Positions 1-10,100 of a stretch of DNA of 61,997 nt are shown piece after piece. The stretch is from assembly GCA_017304475.1 (NCBI GenBank), contig JAFKKV010000015.1, forward strand, positions 253,428 to 315,424. Direction: 5' to 3'. The notes under the pieces are model-generated. The model saw nothing but the letters and a program-made list of their open reading frames with translations, did no database searches and was not told the origin of the DNA. Each line of letters opens with the position of its first letter. The first letter of the stretch is position 1. The position numbers and the translations under genes were made by a program. The DNA is from Hyphomicrobiales bacterium. Its GTDB lineage: Bacteria > Pseudomonadota > Alphaproteobacteria > Rhizobiales > Phreatobacteraceae.

Positions 1-399
1 GCATGCCCCGGCCGGCCTGGCCGCCGGGACAGGCGCGCGCGCCGCGTCCTGCATGGATCAATCGGATGGCACGTCATGTTCCGATTTTCCCCTCGGGAGA
101 GGAGTGACAGCATTGCACGCGCAGCATGGCACAGAGAATCTTGAACTACAACCGAAGGATGTATTTCGTGCAATGGATTGCCAAGATAGGGCGCAAATCG
201 TCTCGGGAATACTGTTGACCCGCGGCCGGTGACCACCCACCGGTTGTCGTCCCGCGCGCGAGGCCGGCGGTCGGCGGCTCATCCGAGGCGTGCAGGCTCA
301 TGGGCGGCAACCGGAAACCGGGGAGCAGCCACTCCGTCCGGCCAGCTTTCGCCCGTGCCGGGCAGCGGCCATAGTGCCGCCGGCTCCCATAGGGGCGAT
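1..399. other. Left-edge region without a supported gene
   Basis: I see no convincing coding frame here. The short open frames lack family signatures or ribosome binding sites, and the open frame running into the first transporter from 229 is unconserved-looking, Arg/Gly-rich sequence. It probably holds the promoter and leader of the MFS gene that starts at 421. Confidence 0.4.
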
Positions 400-420
400 A
401 TGGACCGTCAGGAATTGCAC

Positions 421-1716
421 ATGCGTCGCCTGCCTTTTTATTACGGATGGGTGATCGTCGCGGTGACTTTCGTCACCATGGGCATTGGCGTGAATGCCCG
501 CACGTCCTTCTCCCTGCTGTTCTCGCCGATCATCGACGAATTCGGCTGGGAGCGCGGCGTCACGGCCGGCGCCTTCTCCTTCGGCTTTCTCATTTCCGCT
601 GTGCTCAGCCCGCTGCTCGGCAAGCTGATGGACCGCACCGGCCCGCGCACCGTGATGGAGCTCGGCGTCATCCTGATGGGCGCCGGCCTGCTGCTGGCGC
701 CGCTCACCACGCAGCCCTGGCACCTCTATGTCACGATCGGTGTGCTGGTCGGCAGCGGCAGCGTCTGTCTAGGCTATTCCGGACAATCGCTTTATTTGCC
801 GAACTGGTTCGTCAGGCGGCGCGGCCTGGCGGTCGGCATCGCCTTTGCCGGCGTCGGCCTCGGTTCCATCACCCTGCTGCCGGTGGTGCAGCTGGTGATC
901 GATCAGGCCGGCTGGCGTTCGGCGAGCACCATGATGGGCATCCTGCTGCTCGCCGTGCTCGCGCCGCTCAACCTGCTTTTGCGCAAGCGCCCCGAGGATA
1001 TCGGTCTTCGGCCCGACGGCGACGACGCGGCGGGGCCGGCGGTCGCGGCGGCGCCGTCGAATATTGTCGATCCCGCCTGGGCCGCCGTCGACTGGACGCT
1101 CGGCCGAGCCCTGCGCACCGCCCGGTTCTGGTGGCTGGCGCTCGGCTATTTCTGCGGCCTCTATGTCTGGTACGCGGTCCAGGTGCACCAGACCAAATAT
1201 CTGGTCGAGATCGGCTTCACCGCGACGTCGGCGGCCTGGGCGCTCGGCCTGGTCAGCCTGTTCGGCATTCCCGGGCAGATCGCGCTCGGCCATCTCTCCG
1301 ACCGGATCGGACGAGAATGGATCTGGACCATTTCGTGCCTCGGCTTCGCGATCTGTTTCGCGGTGCTGATCATGCTCCAGTCCACGCCGACCCTGCTGCT
1401 CGTCTATGTGATGGTCATCGTCCAGGGCTTTCTCGGCTACGGCCTGACCTCGATCATGGGCGCGGTCGTCGCCGAGATCTTCCAGGGCCGGAACTTCGGC
1501 ACGATCTTCGGCACGGTGATGTTCGTTGCGCTCGTGGGCGGGGCTGCCGGCCCGTGGATCACCGGCATCCTGCATGACATCTACGGCGACTACGCCCTGG
1601 CTTTCTGGATCGGCATGGCATTGAGCCTGCTCTCGGCGCTCGCGATCTGGTTCGCCGCGCCGCGCAAGGTGCGGGCCGTCGCCGGCCGGATGGCGCTGAT
1701 TTCGAAGGCGGCGTGA
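421..1716 (+). CDS. MFS transporter, monocarboxylate/oxalate-formate antiporter-like
   Basis: A 431-residue inner-membrane carrier of the major facilitator superfamily with about 12 hydrophobic segments and a charged central loop near residues 190-225. The N-terminus LPFYYGWVIVAVTF and the loop motif DRTGPRT after the second segment, with the related DRIGREW in the second half, are typical of the MFS branch that carries small carboxylates. I chose ATG 421 because AGGA lies 7 bases upstream and the family normally begins just before this motif; ATG 400 is the alternative. It ends 64 bp from the convergent PLP-enzyme gene. The substrate cannot be told from sequence. Confidence 0.85.
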   Translation: MRRLPFYYGWVIVAVTFVTMGIGVNARTSFSLLFSPIIDEFGWERGVTAGAFSFGFLISAVLSPLLGKLMDRTGPRTVMELGVILMGAGLLLAPLTTQPWHLYVTIGVLVGSGSVCLGYSGQSLYLPNWFVRRRGLAVGIAFAGVGLGSITLLPVVQLVIDQAGWRSASTMMGILLLAVLAPLNLLLRKRPEDIGLRPDGDDAAGPAVAAAPSNIVDPAWAAVDWTLGRALRTARFWWLALGYFCGLYVWYAVQVHQTKYLVEIGFTATSAAWALGLVSLFGIPGQIALGHLSDRIGREWIWTISCLGFAICFAVLIMLQSTPTLLLVYVMVIVQGFLGYGLTSIMGAVVAEIFQGRNFGTIFGTVMFVALVGGAAGPWITGILHDIYGDYALAFWIGMALSLLSALAIWFAAPRKVRAVAGRMALISKAA

Positions 1717-1780
1717 GCCGGCGCGCATGGGAGCGGACGGCGTTCGTTGATGCAATGCCTCGATCCGAGATCGTCACACC

Positions 1781-2704
1781 CTACCGTTTGCTGAGATATT
1801 TCATGCCGGTATCGCACATGACGGTGACAATGGTCGCGCCCGGCCCCAATTGCCCGGCGAGCCGCAGCGCGGCGACGACATTGGCCCCGGTCGACGTACC
1901 CGCGAACAGGCCTTCCTCGCGGGCGAGGCGATCGGCCATGGCCGCGGCCTCGTCGGTCGAGACCTGCTCGATCCCGTCGGCAATGCCCTCCTGCCACAGC
2001 GGCACCACGAAACCCGCACCGATCCCGTCGATCTTGTGGCCGCCCGGCGCGCCGCCCGAGAGCACCGGCGATTCCGCCGGTTCGACGGCGACGATGCGGA
2101 TCCGGCCGTCGCGGCGGCGCAGGGCTTCGCCGGTGCCGCGCAGCGAAGCGGCGGTGCCGACGCTCTGGACGAAGCCGTCGATCCGCCCTTCGGTCTGAAC
2201 CCAGATTTCCTCGGCCATGGCGTGATAGGCCGCGATCTGGTCGCGGTTGTTCATCTGGTCGGTCCAGAAGCCGCCCGTCTCCGCTGTGACGATACGGGCC
2301 GTTTCGATCATGTCGCGCGTCAGTTTTCCAGTCATGCGGCCGCCTTCGCTCGGCACGATCCGCAGGCGCGCGCCCAACACCTTCATATGTTCGAGCTTTT
2401 CCCGGGCGAAGGCGTCGGAGGTGACGATATCGAGGCGATAGCCCTTGACCGCGCAGACCAGCGACAGCGACACGCCGGTGCTGCCGCCGGTATATTCGAC
2501 CACCGAGCCGCCGGCGGCGAGGCGTCCGTCGGCCTCGGCTGCCTCGATCATGGCGAGCGCCATCCGGTCCTTCATGCTGCCGGTGGGGTTCTCGCTCTCC
2601 AGCTTCATGAGGATGCGGCAGCCATTGCCGGGCACCACATGGCGCAAGGCGATGAGCGAGGTCTTGCCGATCGTGTCGAGAATGGTCTGCGGCCGTTTCG
2701 TCAT
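1781..2704 (-). CDS. Cysteine-synthase-family PLP-dependent enzyme
   Basis: A 307-residue fold-type II PLP enzyme related to O-acetylserine sulfhydrylase and cystathionine beta-synthase. The PLP lysine is K45 in NPTGSMKDR. The substrate loop reads TGGSTG where true cysteine synthases have TSGNTG, so the conserved Asn is Ser. The Gly-rich phosphate loop is SVGTAASLRG, where classical enzymes have a GTGGT motif. I therefore keep the call at family level. ATG 2704 is preferred over ATG 2719 because it has AGGA 8 bases upstream and the other has nothing. It lies downstream of, and in the same direction as, the EthD gene (120-bp gap), so co-transcription under the HxlR-type operator is possible but unproven. 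Confidence 0.82.
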   Translation of the reverse strand: MTKRPQTILDTIGKTSLIALRHVVPGNGCRILMKLESENPTGSMKDRMALAMIEAAEADGRLAAGGSVVEYTGGSTGVSLSLVCAVKGYRLDIVTSDAFAREKLEHMKVLGARLRIVPSEGGRMTGKLTRDMIETARIVTAETGGFWTDQMNNRDQIAAYHAMAEEIWVQTEGRIDGFVQSVGTAASLRGTGEALRRRDGRIRIVAVEPAESPVLSGGAPGGHKIDGIGAGFVVPLWQEGIADGIEQVSTDEAAAMADRLAREEGLFAGTSTGANVVAALRLAGQLGPGATIVTVMCDTGMKYLSKR

Positions 2705-2824
2705 GCTGTCTGTCCTCATGTGGCGGCGGCCGGCAGGGCCATGAAAGCCATCCGGCCGCGCGTGAGGGCGGCCGGACAGGTCGACGATCTCACGGGTCCG
2801 AACCTCCGAAAAGCCGGTCTTGGC

Positions 2825-3136
2825 TCAGAGGCCGTCGGTCAGCACCAGGATCGTCGGCGCGCCGCCGGAACTGATCGATCCGGCATGGGCGAGCGCCTCC
2901 TGGCCGCCGGGCGAGGCGGCGCAGGCCTTCAGGGCCTCGATCGTCGGAAAGCTGACATCCGAGACGAGGTGATAGGGCGGCGGCGCAAAGGCCGGGCCGA
3001 CGACGCGCCGGGTCGCAACGCCGATGGCGCCGGCGAGCTTCGGCCCGGCATAGGGCAGATGCTCGTCGCGATAGGCCCGGTCGAACTCTTCGGCATTCTC
3101 GGGATGGGGATAGAGAATGATCAGATGGGCGGTCAT
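2825..3136 (-). CDS. EthD-domain small protein
   Basis: A 103-residue protein of the EthD family (dimeric alpha-beta barrel), a group named for a protein needed in ethyl tert-butyl ether degradation. The start LIILYPHPENAEEFDRAY and the following HLPYA are the usual family pattern, in which a His follows the first helix. The start has GGAGGA about 8 bases upstream. A 17-bp palindrome lies 67-83 bp upstream of the start and is nearly identical to one in front of the adjacent HxlR gene, suggesting control by that regulator. Its biochemical role is not defined by sequence. Confidence 0.82.
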   Translation of the reverse strand: MTAHLIILYPHPENAEEFDRAYRDEHLPYAGPKLAGAIGVATRRVVGPAFAPPPYHLVSDVSFPTIEALKACAASPGGQEALAHAGSISSGGAPTILVLTDGL

Positions 3137-3202
3137 GAGCCTGTCCTCCGGCGTGATGGTGAAGCCACGGAAGGCTTATCGCCCGGTCCGGCCGGTTCGC
3201 GG

Positions 3203-3219
3203 GGTCCGTAATCCGGACC
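3203..3219. promoter_or_regulatory. Probable HxlR operator upstream of the EthD gene
   Basis: A perfect dyad GGTCCG-N5-CGGACC with spacer TAATC. It differs at one base from the dyad at 3932-3948 in front of the hxlR-type gene. It sits between the end of that gene and the EthD start. Both copies being near the same regulator gene makes it a good candidate operator; binding is inferred. Confidence 0.7.
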
Positions 3220-3231
3220 GTCCGGCTGCGC

Positions 3232-3897
3232 TCATGACGCCGCCGGCGCGATATGGGCGAACTGGTAGCGTTCGAACCAGTCCGGAAAGGCGCGCGCCAG
3301 GGGCCGCGGTCCTTCGGTGACGAGGCCCATCCGCTGCGCCATGGCGAAACCGACATCGCCGCGCCACCAGGCGACCAGGGCGGGCAGCGGGCTGCGAATG
3401 CGCAGGGGCTCGGGGAAGCCTGGATTTTGCGTGCAGAGCGAGGCTTCGGAAGCCTTCAGCAGCATGAAACGCGGCGAATGCCGATCGATCTCGAAGCGCA
3501 GGACGAGCGGTTCGCTGGGCAAGGCCTCGAAACGAACCCGTCTCTGCATGTCGACGAGCAGGGGCTCCAGATCGAGATCTTCGTCCGCCGGCCGCCGCGG
3601 CAGCCATTTCTGGCCCCAGCTCGCCAGCGAGACCACCAGGTCCGCCAGCTCCCGGCCGGCTTCGGTCAGCACATATTCGGGGCCATGTGCGCCATCGACC
3701 CGTGCCACCGCTCCAACTTGGATCAGGGCCTGCAGGCGTTCCGAGAGGATGGTGCGGGAAATCCTGGGTATGCCGCGCCGGATGTCGTTGAAGCGCCGGC
3801 TGCCGCACAGGAGTTCGCGCACGACGAGCAAGGTCCAGCGTCCGCCCAGGACCTCGTGGGCGCGCGCGACCGAACAGAACTGACCATAACCTGGCAT
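3232..3897 (-). CDS. HxlR-family transcriptional regulator with C-terminal extension
   Basis: A 221-residue protein. Residues about 5-100 form the HxlR winged helix: LGGRWTLLVVRELLCGSRRFNDIRRGIPRISRTILSERL is split by the usual helix-turn-helix. Residues about 110-221 are a second domain of the kind (SCP2-like) found in longer HxlR proteins, perhaps for ligand sensing. The ATG start has AGGG upstream. A palindromic site lies 35-51 bp upstream, fitting autoregulation, and a matching site precedes the EthD gene downstream. It is divergent from the giant autotransporter, whose promoter region contains the same site. Ligand unknown. Confidence 0.85.
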   Translation of the reverse strand: MPGYGQFCSVARAHEVLGGRWTLLVVRELLCGSRRFNDIRRGIPRISRTILSERLQALIQVGAVARVDGAHGPEYVLTEAGRELADLVVSLASWGQKWLPRRPADEDLDLEPLLVDMQRRVRFEALPSEPLVLRFEIDRHSPRFMLLKASEASLCTQNPGFPEPLRIRSPLPALVAWWRGDVGFAMAQRMGLVTEGPRPLARAFPDWFERYQFAHIAPAAS

Positions 3898-3931
3898 GGC
3901 CGAACCCTAGCATGCCGGCAGCGAACCGCAC

Positions 3932-3948
3932 GGTCCGGAATCCGGACC
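3932..3948. promoter_or_regulatory. Probable HxlR operator in the hxlR/autotransporter divergent region
   Basis: Perfect dyad GGTCCG-N5-CGGACC with spacer GAATC, 16 of 17 bases identical to the site at 3203-3219. It is 35 bp from the HxlR start codon and about 190 bp from the autotransporter start, so it could act on either gene; autoregulation is the simpler reading. Confidence 0.7.
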
Positions 3949-4138
3949 TGGTCGATCGCCCGGCGCCACCCAGGCCGCGAAAAGCGCGGCATTGCCCATC
4001 TCGGAGCGCCATAGAACGGGCCGAAGACTTTTTGTCGCGGCCCGCGTCTTGCGCTGAATGAGAAGACTCCACTTCGCGGAATGACCTAGCGTCGCGCCGC
4101 ATCCATGGGATGCGGGGCAAGGACAGGGCATACCGGGC

Positions 4139-7100
4139 GTGGGTTCGTGGCGAAGGGCATTTCGGGGGAAGCGCGGCAAGCGGACCTCGTCGACAGCGGC
4201 TGGCCGGGCGCTCGGTCCGCTGACGGCTGCTCTCGGCTCGGCCGTCCTGCTCGGTGCCGCCCCGGCCTTCGCCCAGACCAGCGGCGGTACCGGTGGTTCC
4301 GGCGTCGGCGGGCGCTATGATGGCGGCGTGACTGGTGGGGCCTACACGCTCGGCGGTCCCGGCGGGACGCCGGGCGCAGCCGGCACCAACGGAAATGGCG
4401 CGGACTGGTATGCCCCCGGCGCGGTGATCCTGTTTCTTGGCAGCGGCGGCGGCGGCGGCGGTGGTGCCGGCGGCGGCATCGGCGGTACCGGCGGCTACAC
4501 CAATGCCGGATCACCGGGCCCGGGGTCCCCCGACTTCATCATTCCCGGCGGCACGGCCGGCAATGCCGGCGGCGACAGCGTGCAATATGCCCCGGGCGGC
4601 GGCGGCGGCGGCAATGGCGGCTGGCACGGCTCGGTCAGCAATGGCGGCACGGCCAACCTGTCGGGCTCGACCGTCGGCGGCGATGGCGGCACCGGCGGGC
4701 GCGGCGGCAATATCGCGGGGACCAGCTCGTCCACCGGCGCTTCGGGCGGCGGCGGCGGCGGCGGCGGCGGCGCCGGCGGTTATGGCGCCGTCGGCAGCAG
4801 CGGCGCGGTCGTTACCTCGACCGGCCTGGTCCAGGGCGGCAATGGCGGCACCGGCGGCAACGGCGGCAACGCCTCGAACACCCAGCCGGATGCATGGTTC
4901 AGGATCGTCGGCGGCAATGGCGGCAATGGCGGTGACGGCGGCATCGGCGTCTACGGCTCCAATTTCACCTTCATCAACAATGGTACCGTTCAAGGTGGCA
5001 ATGGCGGCGGCGGTGGCGCCGGCGGGTCCGGGCAATCGTCGCTTTATTCGTCCGTCGCCGGCGCGCAGGGCCAGGGCGGCGAGGGCGTCTATGGTTCCAA
5101 CCTCACCATCATCACGTCGGGTGCGATCAATGGCGGCTACGGCAGCACGGGCCAGGCCAATGCGGTGACCTTCACCAGCGGCAATAATTCGCTGGAACTG
5201 CGGAACGGCTATTCGTTCTCTGGCCAGGTGGCCGGCGACGGCAACGATCAACTGCGGCTCGGCGGCAGCGCCAACGGGCAGTTCAATTCGAACCAGCTCG
5301 GCTCGCAATTCACCGGCTTCAGCTCGGTCGCGGTCAACGGCACGGGGACCTGGTTCGTCTACGGCACCAATTCGCTGGCCTGGTCGGTCAATGCGGGCGC
5401 CGGCCTGCAGACGGCGACCGGCCTGACGCTCAATCTCACCAGCACCTTGAACAATAGCGGCACGGTCACGACCCAGGTGGCGAGTTCGATCTCGGTCACG
5501 GGCATCACCACCAATTCAGGCAGTATCGTCAACGGGGGCTCCTTTTCCGGCCGCATCGCCAATAGCGGCACGGTCACCAACAATGGCAGCATGACCTCGC
5601 AGGTGAACTCCAACAGCGGCACGATCACCAATGCGGGCGGCTGGACCGGCAACATCCTGGGCAATACCGGCACGATCACCAACAATGCCGGGCAGACCTG
5701 GTCCGGCACCGCCGTCAACAGCGTCGGCGGCACGCTCATCAATGCCGGCACGATCACCGGCACCGTCGGCAATAGCGGCAGCTTCGACAATAGCGGCTGG
5801 GTGCAGGGCCGGCTCACCCAATCGGCCGGCACGACCACCAATAGCGGCACGCTCTCGGGTGGCGTCACCGTCACCGGCGGCAGCTTCACCCAGACCGCCG
5901 GCGGGGTCAGCGGCGGCCTGATCAACAGCGCCACCGTTTATGCCAATGGCGGCTATATCAACGGTGCCATCACCAACAATGCCGGTGGCACGTTCAATGT
6001 CGGCGGCACGGTCACCAGCGACAGCACGTTCACCAATGCTTCCGGCGCGACGCTCGCGGTCGGTGTCACAGGCAATTACACGGTGACCGGTCTCATCACC
6101 AATAACGGCACCACGACGGTCGCTTCCGGCGGCGTTTTGACCGGCAATGCCGGCATCAGGAATGTCGGCACGCTCACCTCGAGCGGCACGGTAGCGGGTG
6201 GGCTGATCAATACCGGTACCGTCAATGCCAATGGCGGGGCGATCAACGGCGCCATCGCCAACAATGCCGGCACCTTCACCGTCGGCGGCACTGTCACCAG
6301 CAATTCGACCTTCACCAATGCCTCCGGCGCGACATTGGCGGTTAATAGCGCCGGCCATTACACGGTGACCGGGCTCATTTCGAATGCCGGCACGGTGACG
6401 GTCGCTTCCGGCGGATCACTCACCGGCAGCGCCGGCATCAGCAATTCAGGTTCGCTGACCTCGAGCGGCACGGTGGCCGGCGGGCTGACCAATACCGGTA
6501 CCGTCAATGCCAATGGCGGCGCGATCAACGGCGTCATCGCCAACAATGCGGGCACCTTCACCGTCGGCGGCACGGTGACCAGCAATTCGACCTTCACCAA
6601 TGCCTCCGGCGCGACATTGGCGGTCAATAGCGCCGGCAACTACACGGTGACCGGGCTCATCTCCAATGCCGGCACGGTGACGGTCGCTTCCGGCGGCGCG
6701 CTCACCGGCAGCGCCGGCATCAGCAATGCGGGTTCGCTCACCTCGAGCGGCACGGTATCGGGCGGGCTGACCAATACCGGTACCGTCATTGCCAATGGCG
6801 GCGCGATCAACGGCGCCATCGCCAACAATGCCGGCACCTTCACTGTCGGCGGCACGGTGACCAGCAATTCGACCTTCAGCAATGCCTCCGGTGCGATTCT
6901 CGCGGTCAATGCCGTCGGCAACTATACGGTGACCGGGCTCATTTCGAATGCCGGCACGGTGAACGTCGCTTCCAGCGGCACGCTCGCCGGCAGCGCCGGC
7001 ATCAGCAATACGGGTTCGCTGATCTCGAGCGGCACGGTCGCCGGCGGTCTGATCAATACCGGTACGGTTTACGCCAATGGCGGCGCCGTCAACGGCGCCA

Positions 7101-10100
7101 TCGCCAACAATGCCGGCACCTTCACCGTCGGCGGCACGGTGACCAGCAATTCGACCTTCACCAATGCCACCGGGGCGACGCTGGCGGTCAATAGCGCCGG
7201 CAATTACGCGGTGACCGGGCTCATCTCCAATGCCGGCACGGTGACGGTCGCTTCCGGCGGCGCGCTCACCGGCAGCGCCGGCATCAGCAATTCCGGTTCA
7301 CTGACCACCAGCGGCACGGTCGCCGGCGGGCTGACCAATACCGGCACCGTCATTGCCAATGGCGGCGCCATCAACGGGGCGATCAGCAACAGTGCGAGCT
7401 TCACCGTCGGCGGCACGGTGACCAGCGCCAATGGCTTCACCAACAATGCCGGGGCCACGCTGACCATCAATGCCGGCGGCCATTACACGATCGGCTCGCT
7501 CACCAATGCCGGCACGGTGGTCAATAACGGCACGCTGATCGACGATCTCGACAATTCCGGCAGCTTCACCAACAACCTGACCACCAACGCCATCGTCAAC
7601 ACCAATACCGGCAACATCACCAACAGTGCCACCGGCAGCTGGACCGGGCAGGTGACCAGCAATGCCAACATCATCACCAATGCCGGTTCCTGGACGGGCG
7701 ACATCCTGGCCAATTCCGGTACCATCACCAACCAGGCCGGCGCCACCTGGTCCGGCAATGCCACGAACGGCACCGGCACGCTGAGCAATTTCGGCACCTG
7801 GACCGGCACGATCGCCAATGCCGCGACCTTCGACAACAAGGCCGGTGGCACGGTTTCGGGGCTCGTAACCAATACGGCCGGCACCACGACCAATGCCGGC
7901 GCGCTCAATGGCGGTGCGACGGTCTCCGGCGGCACGCTCACCAACAACAATCTGATCGTCGGGGCGGTGACCATCTCGGGCACCGGCACGCTCGCCAACA
8001 ACGCCACGATCACGGGCACGGTGTCGAACGCTGCCACCTTCAACAACAATGCCGGCGGCACCGTCTCGGGGCTGCTCACCAACACGGCGGGCACCACGAC
8101 CAATGCGGGTCACCTCAATGGCGGCGCCACGGTCTCCGGCGGCACGCTGATCAACAACAACCTGATCGCGGGTGCCGTGACCATCTCGGGCACCGGCACA
8201 CTCACCAACAATGCGACGATCACGGGCGCGCTGTCGAATGCCGCGACCTTCAACAACAATGCCGGCGGCACGGTCTCAGGCCTGCTCACCAACACGGCCG
8301 GAACCACGACGAATGCCGGTCAGCTCAATGGCGGCGCCAGTGTCTCTGGCGGCACGCTGATCAACAACAACCTGGTGGTCGGAGCGGTGACCATCTCCGG
8401 CACCGGCACGGTCAGCAACAATGCGACAATCACGGGCGCTGTGTCGAACGCCGCGACTTTCGGCAACAATGCCGGCGGCACGGTCTCAGGGCTGCTCACC
8501 AACACGGCCGGCACCACGACGAATGCCGGTGCGCTCAACGGCGGCGCCAGTGTCTCCGGCGGCACGCTGCTCAACAACAACCTGATCGTCGGAGCGGTGA
8601 CCGTCTCGGGCACCGGCACGCTCACCAACAATGCGACGATCACGGGCGCGGTGTCGAATGCCGCGACTTTCGACAACAAGGCCGCCGGCACGGTGTCGGG
8701 CCTGCTCACCAACACGGCGGGCACCACCACCAATGCAGGACAGCTCAACGGCGGCGCCACGGTCTCCGGCGGCACGCTGATCAACGACAACCTGGTGGTC
8801 GGAGCGGTGACCGTCTCGGGCACCGGCACGCTCACCAACAACGCGACGATCACGGGCGCTGTGTCGAATGCCGCCACCTTCGACAACAAGGCCGGCGGCA
8901 CGGTCTCCGGCCTGCTCACCGTTACGGCCGGCGCCACCACCAATGCCGGCCAGCTCAATGGCGGGGTCAGCATTACCGGCGGCAGTTTCACCCAGACGGC
9001 CGGATCGGTGACCGGCGGCCTGACCAATTCCGGTGCGGTCTATGCCAATGGCGGGGCGATCAACGGGGCGATCGTCAACAGCGGAGGCTTCACTGTCGGC
9101 GGCACGGTGACCAGCGCCAATGGCTTCACCAACAATGCCTTGGGCACGCTGACGATCAATGCCGGCGGCCATTACACGATCGGGTCGCTCACCAATGCCG
9201 GTACGGTCGTCAATAACGGCACGCTGATCGACGATCTCGACAATTCCGGCAGCTTCACCAACAACCTGACCACCAAGGCGATCGTCAACACCAATACCGG
9301 CACCATCACCAATGCCGCGACCGGCAGTTGGACCGGGCAGGTGACCAGCAATGCCCATGTCATCGGCAATGCCGGCTCCTGGACCGGCGACATCCTAGCC
9401 AATTCCGGGACCATCACCAACCAGGCCGGCGCCACCTGGATCGGCAATGCCACGAACGGCACCGGCACCTTGACCAATTTCGGCACCTGGACCGGCACGA
9501 TCGCCAATGCCGGAACCTTCGACAACAAGGCCGGCGCCACGGTCTCGGGGCTCGTCACCAATACGGCCGGCACCGCCACCAATGCCGGTGCGCTCAATGG
9601 CGGGGTCAGCGTCACCGGCGGCAGCTTCACGCAGACCGGCGGTTCGGTGACCGGCGGGCTGACCAATACGGCCACCGTCAACGCCAATGGCGGGGCGATC
9701 AACGGCGCCGTCGCCAACAATGCCGGCACCTTCTCCGTCGGCGGCACGGTCACCAGCAATTCCACCTTCACCAACGCCTCCGGCGCGACGCTCGCGGTGA
9801 AGGCGGCCGGCGACTACACGGTGACCGGGCTCGTCACCAATGCCGGCACGCTGACGATAGCTTCCGGCGGATCCCTGACCGGCAATGCCGGCATCAGCAA
9901 TTCCGGCACGCTGACCACGAGCGGCACGCTGGCCGGAGGCCTGACCAATGGCGGCTCGGTCTACGCCGTCGCGGGCGCCGTCAATGGGCCGATCGTCAAC
10001 AATGCCGGCCTGTTCGCCGTCACCGGCACCGTCACCAGCAACGACGCCTTCGCCAATGCTTCTGGTGCGACCCTTGGTGTGGCCGCCGGTGGCCATTACA

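Noticed and set aside
1..399. Possible extension of the first MFS protein by about 60 residues from 229
   Set aside because: The extension is Arg/Gly/Ser-rich, lacks a family match, and the family start with AGGA is at 421.
4430..5170. Ala-rich open frame overlapping the Gly-rich autotransporter segment on the plus strand
   Set aside because: It is the out-of-frame reading of GGC/GGT-rich codons and has no independent evidence.
6014..8890. Regular repeats that might be taken for a CRISPR array
   Set aside because: Units are 210-282 bp, coding and in frame, without short repeats separated by unique spacers.
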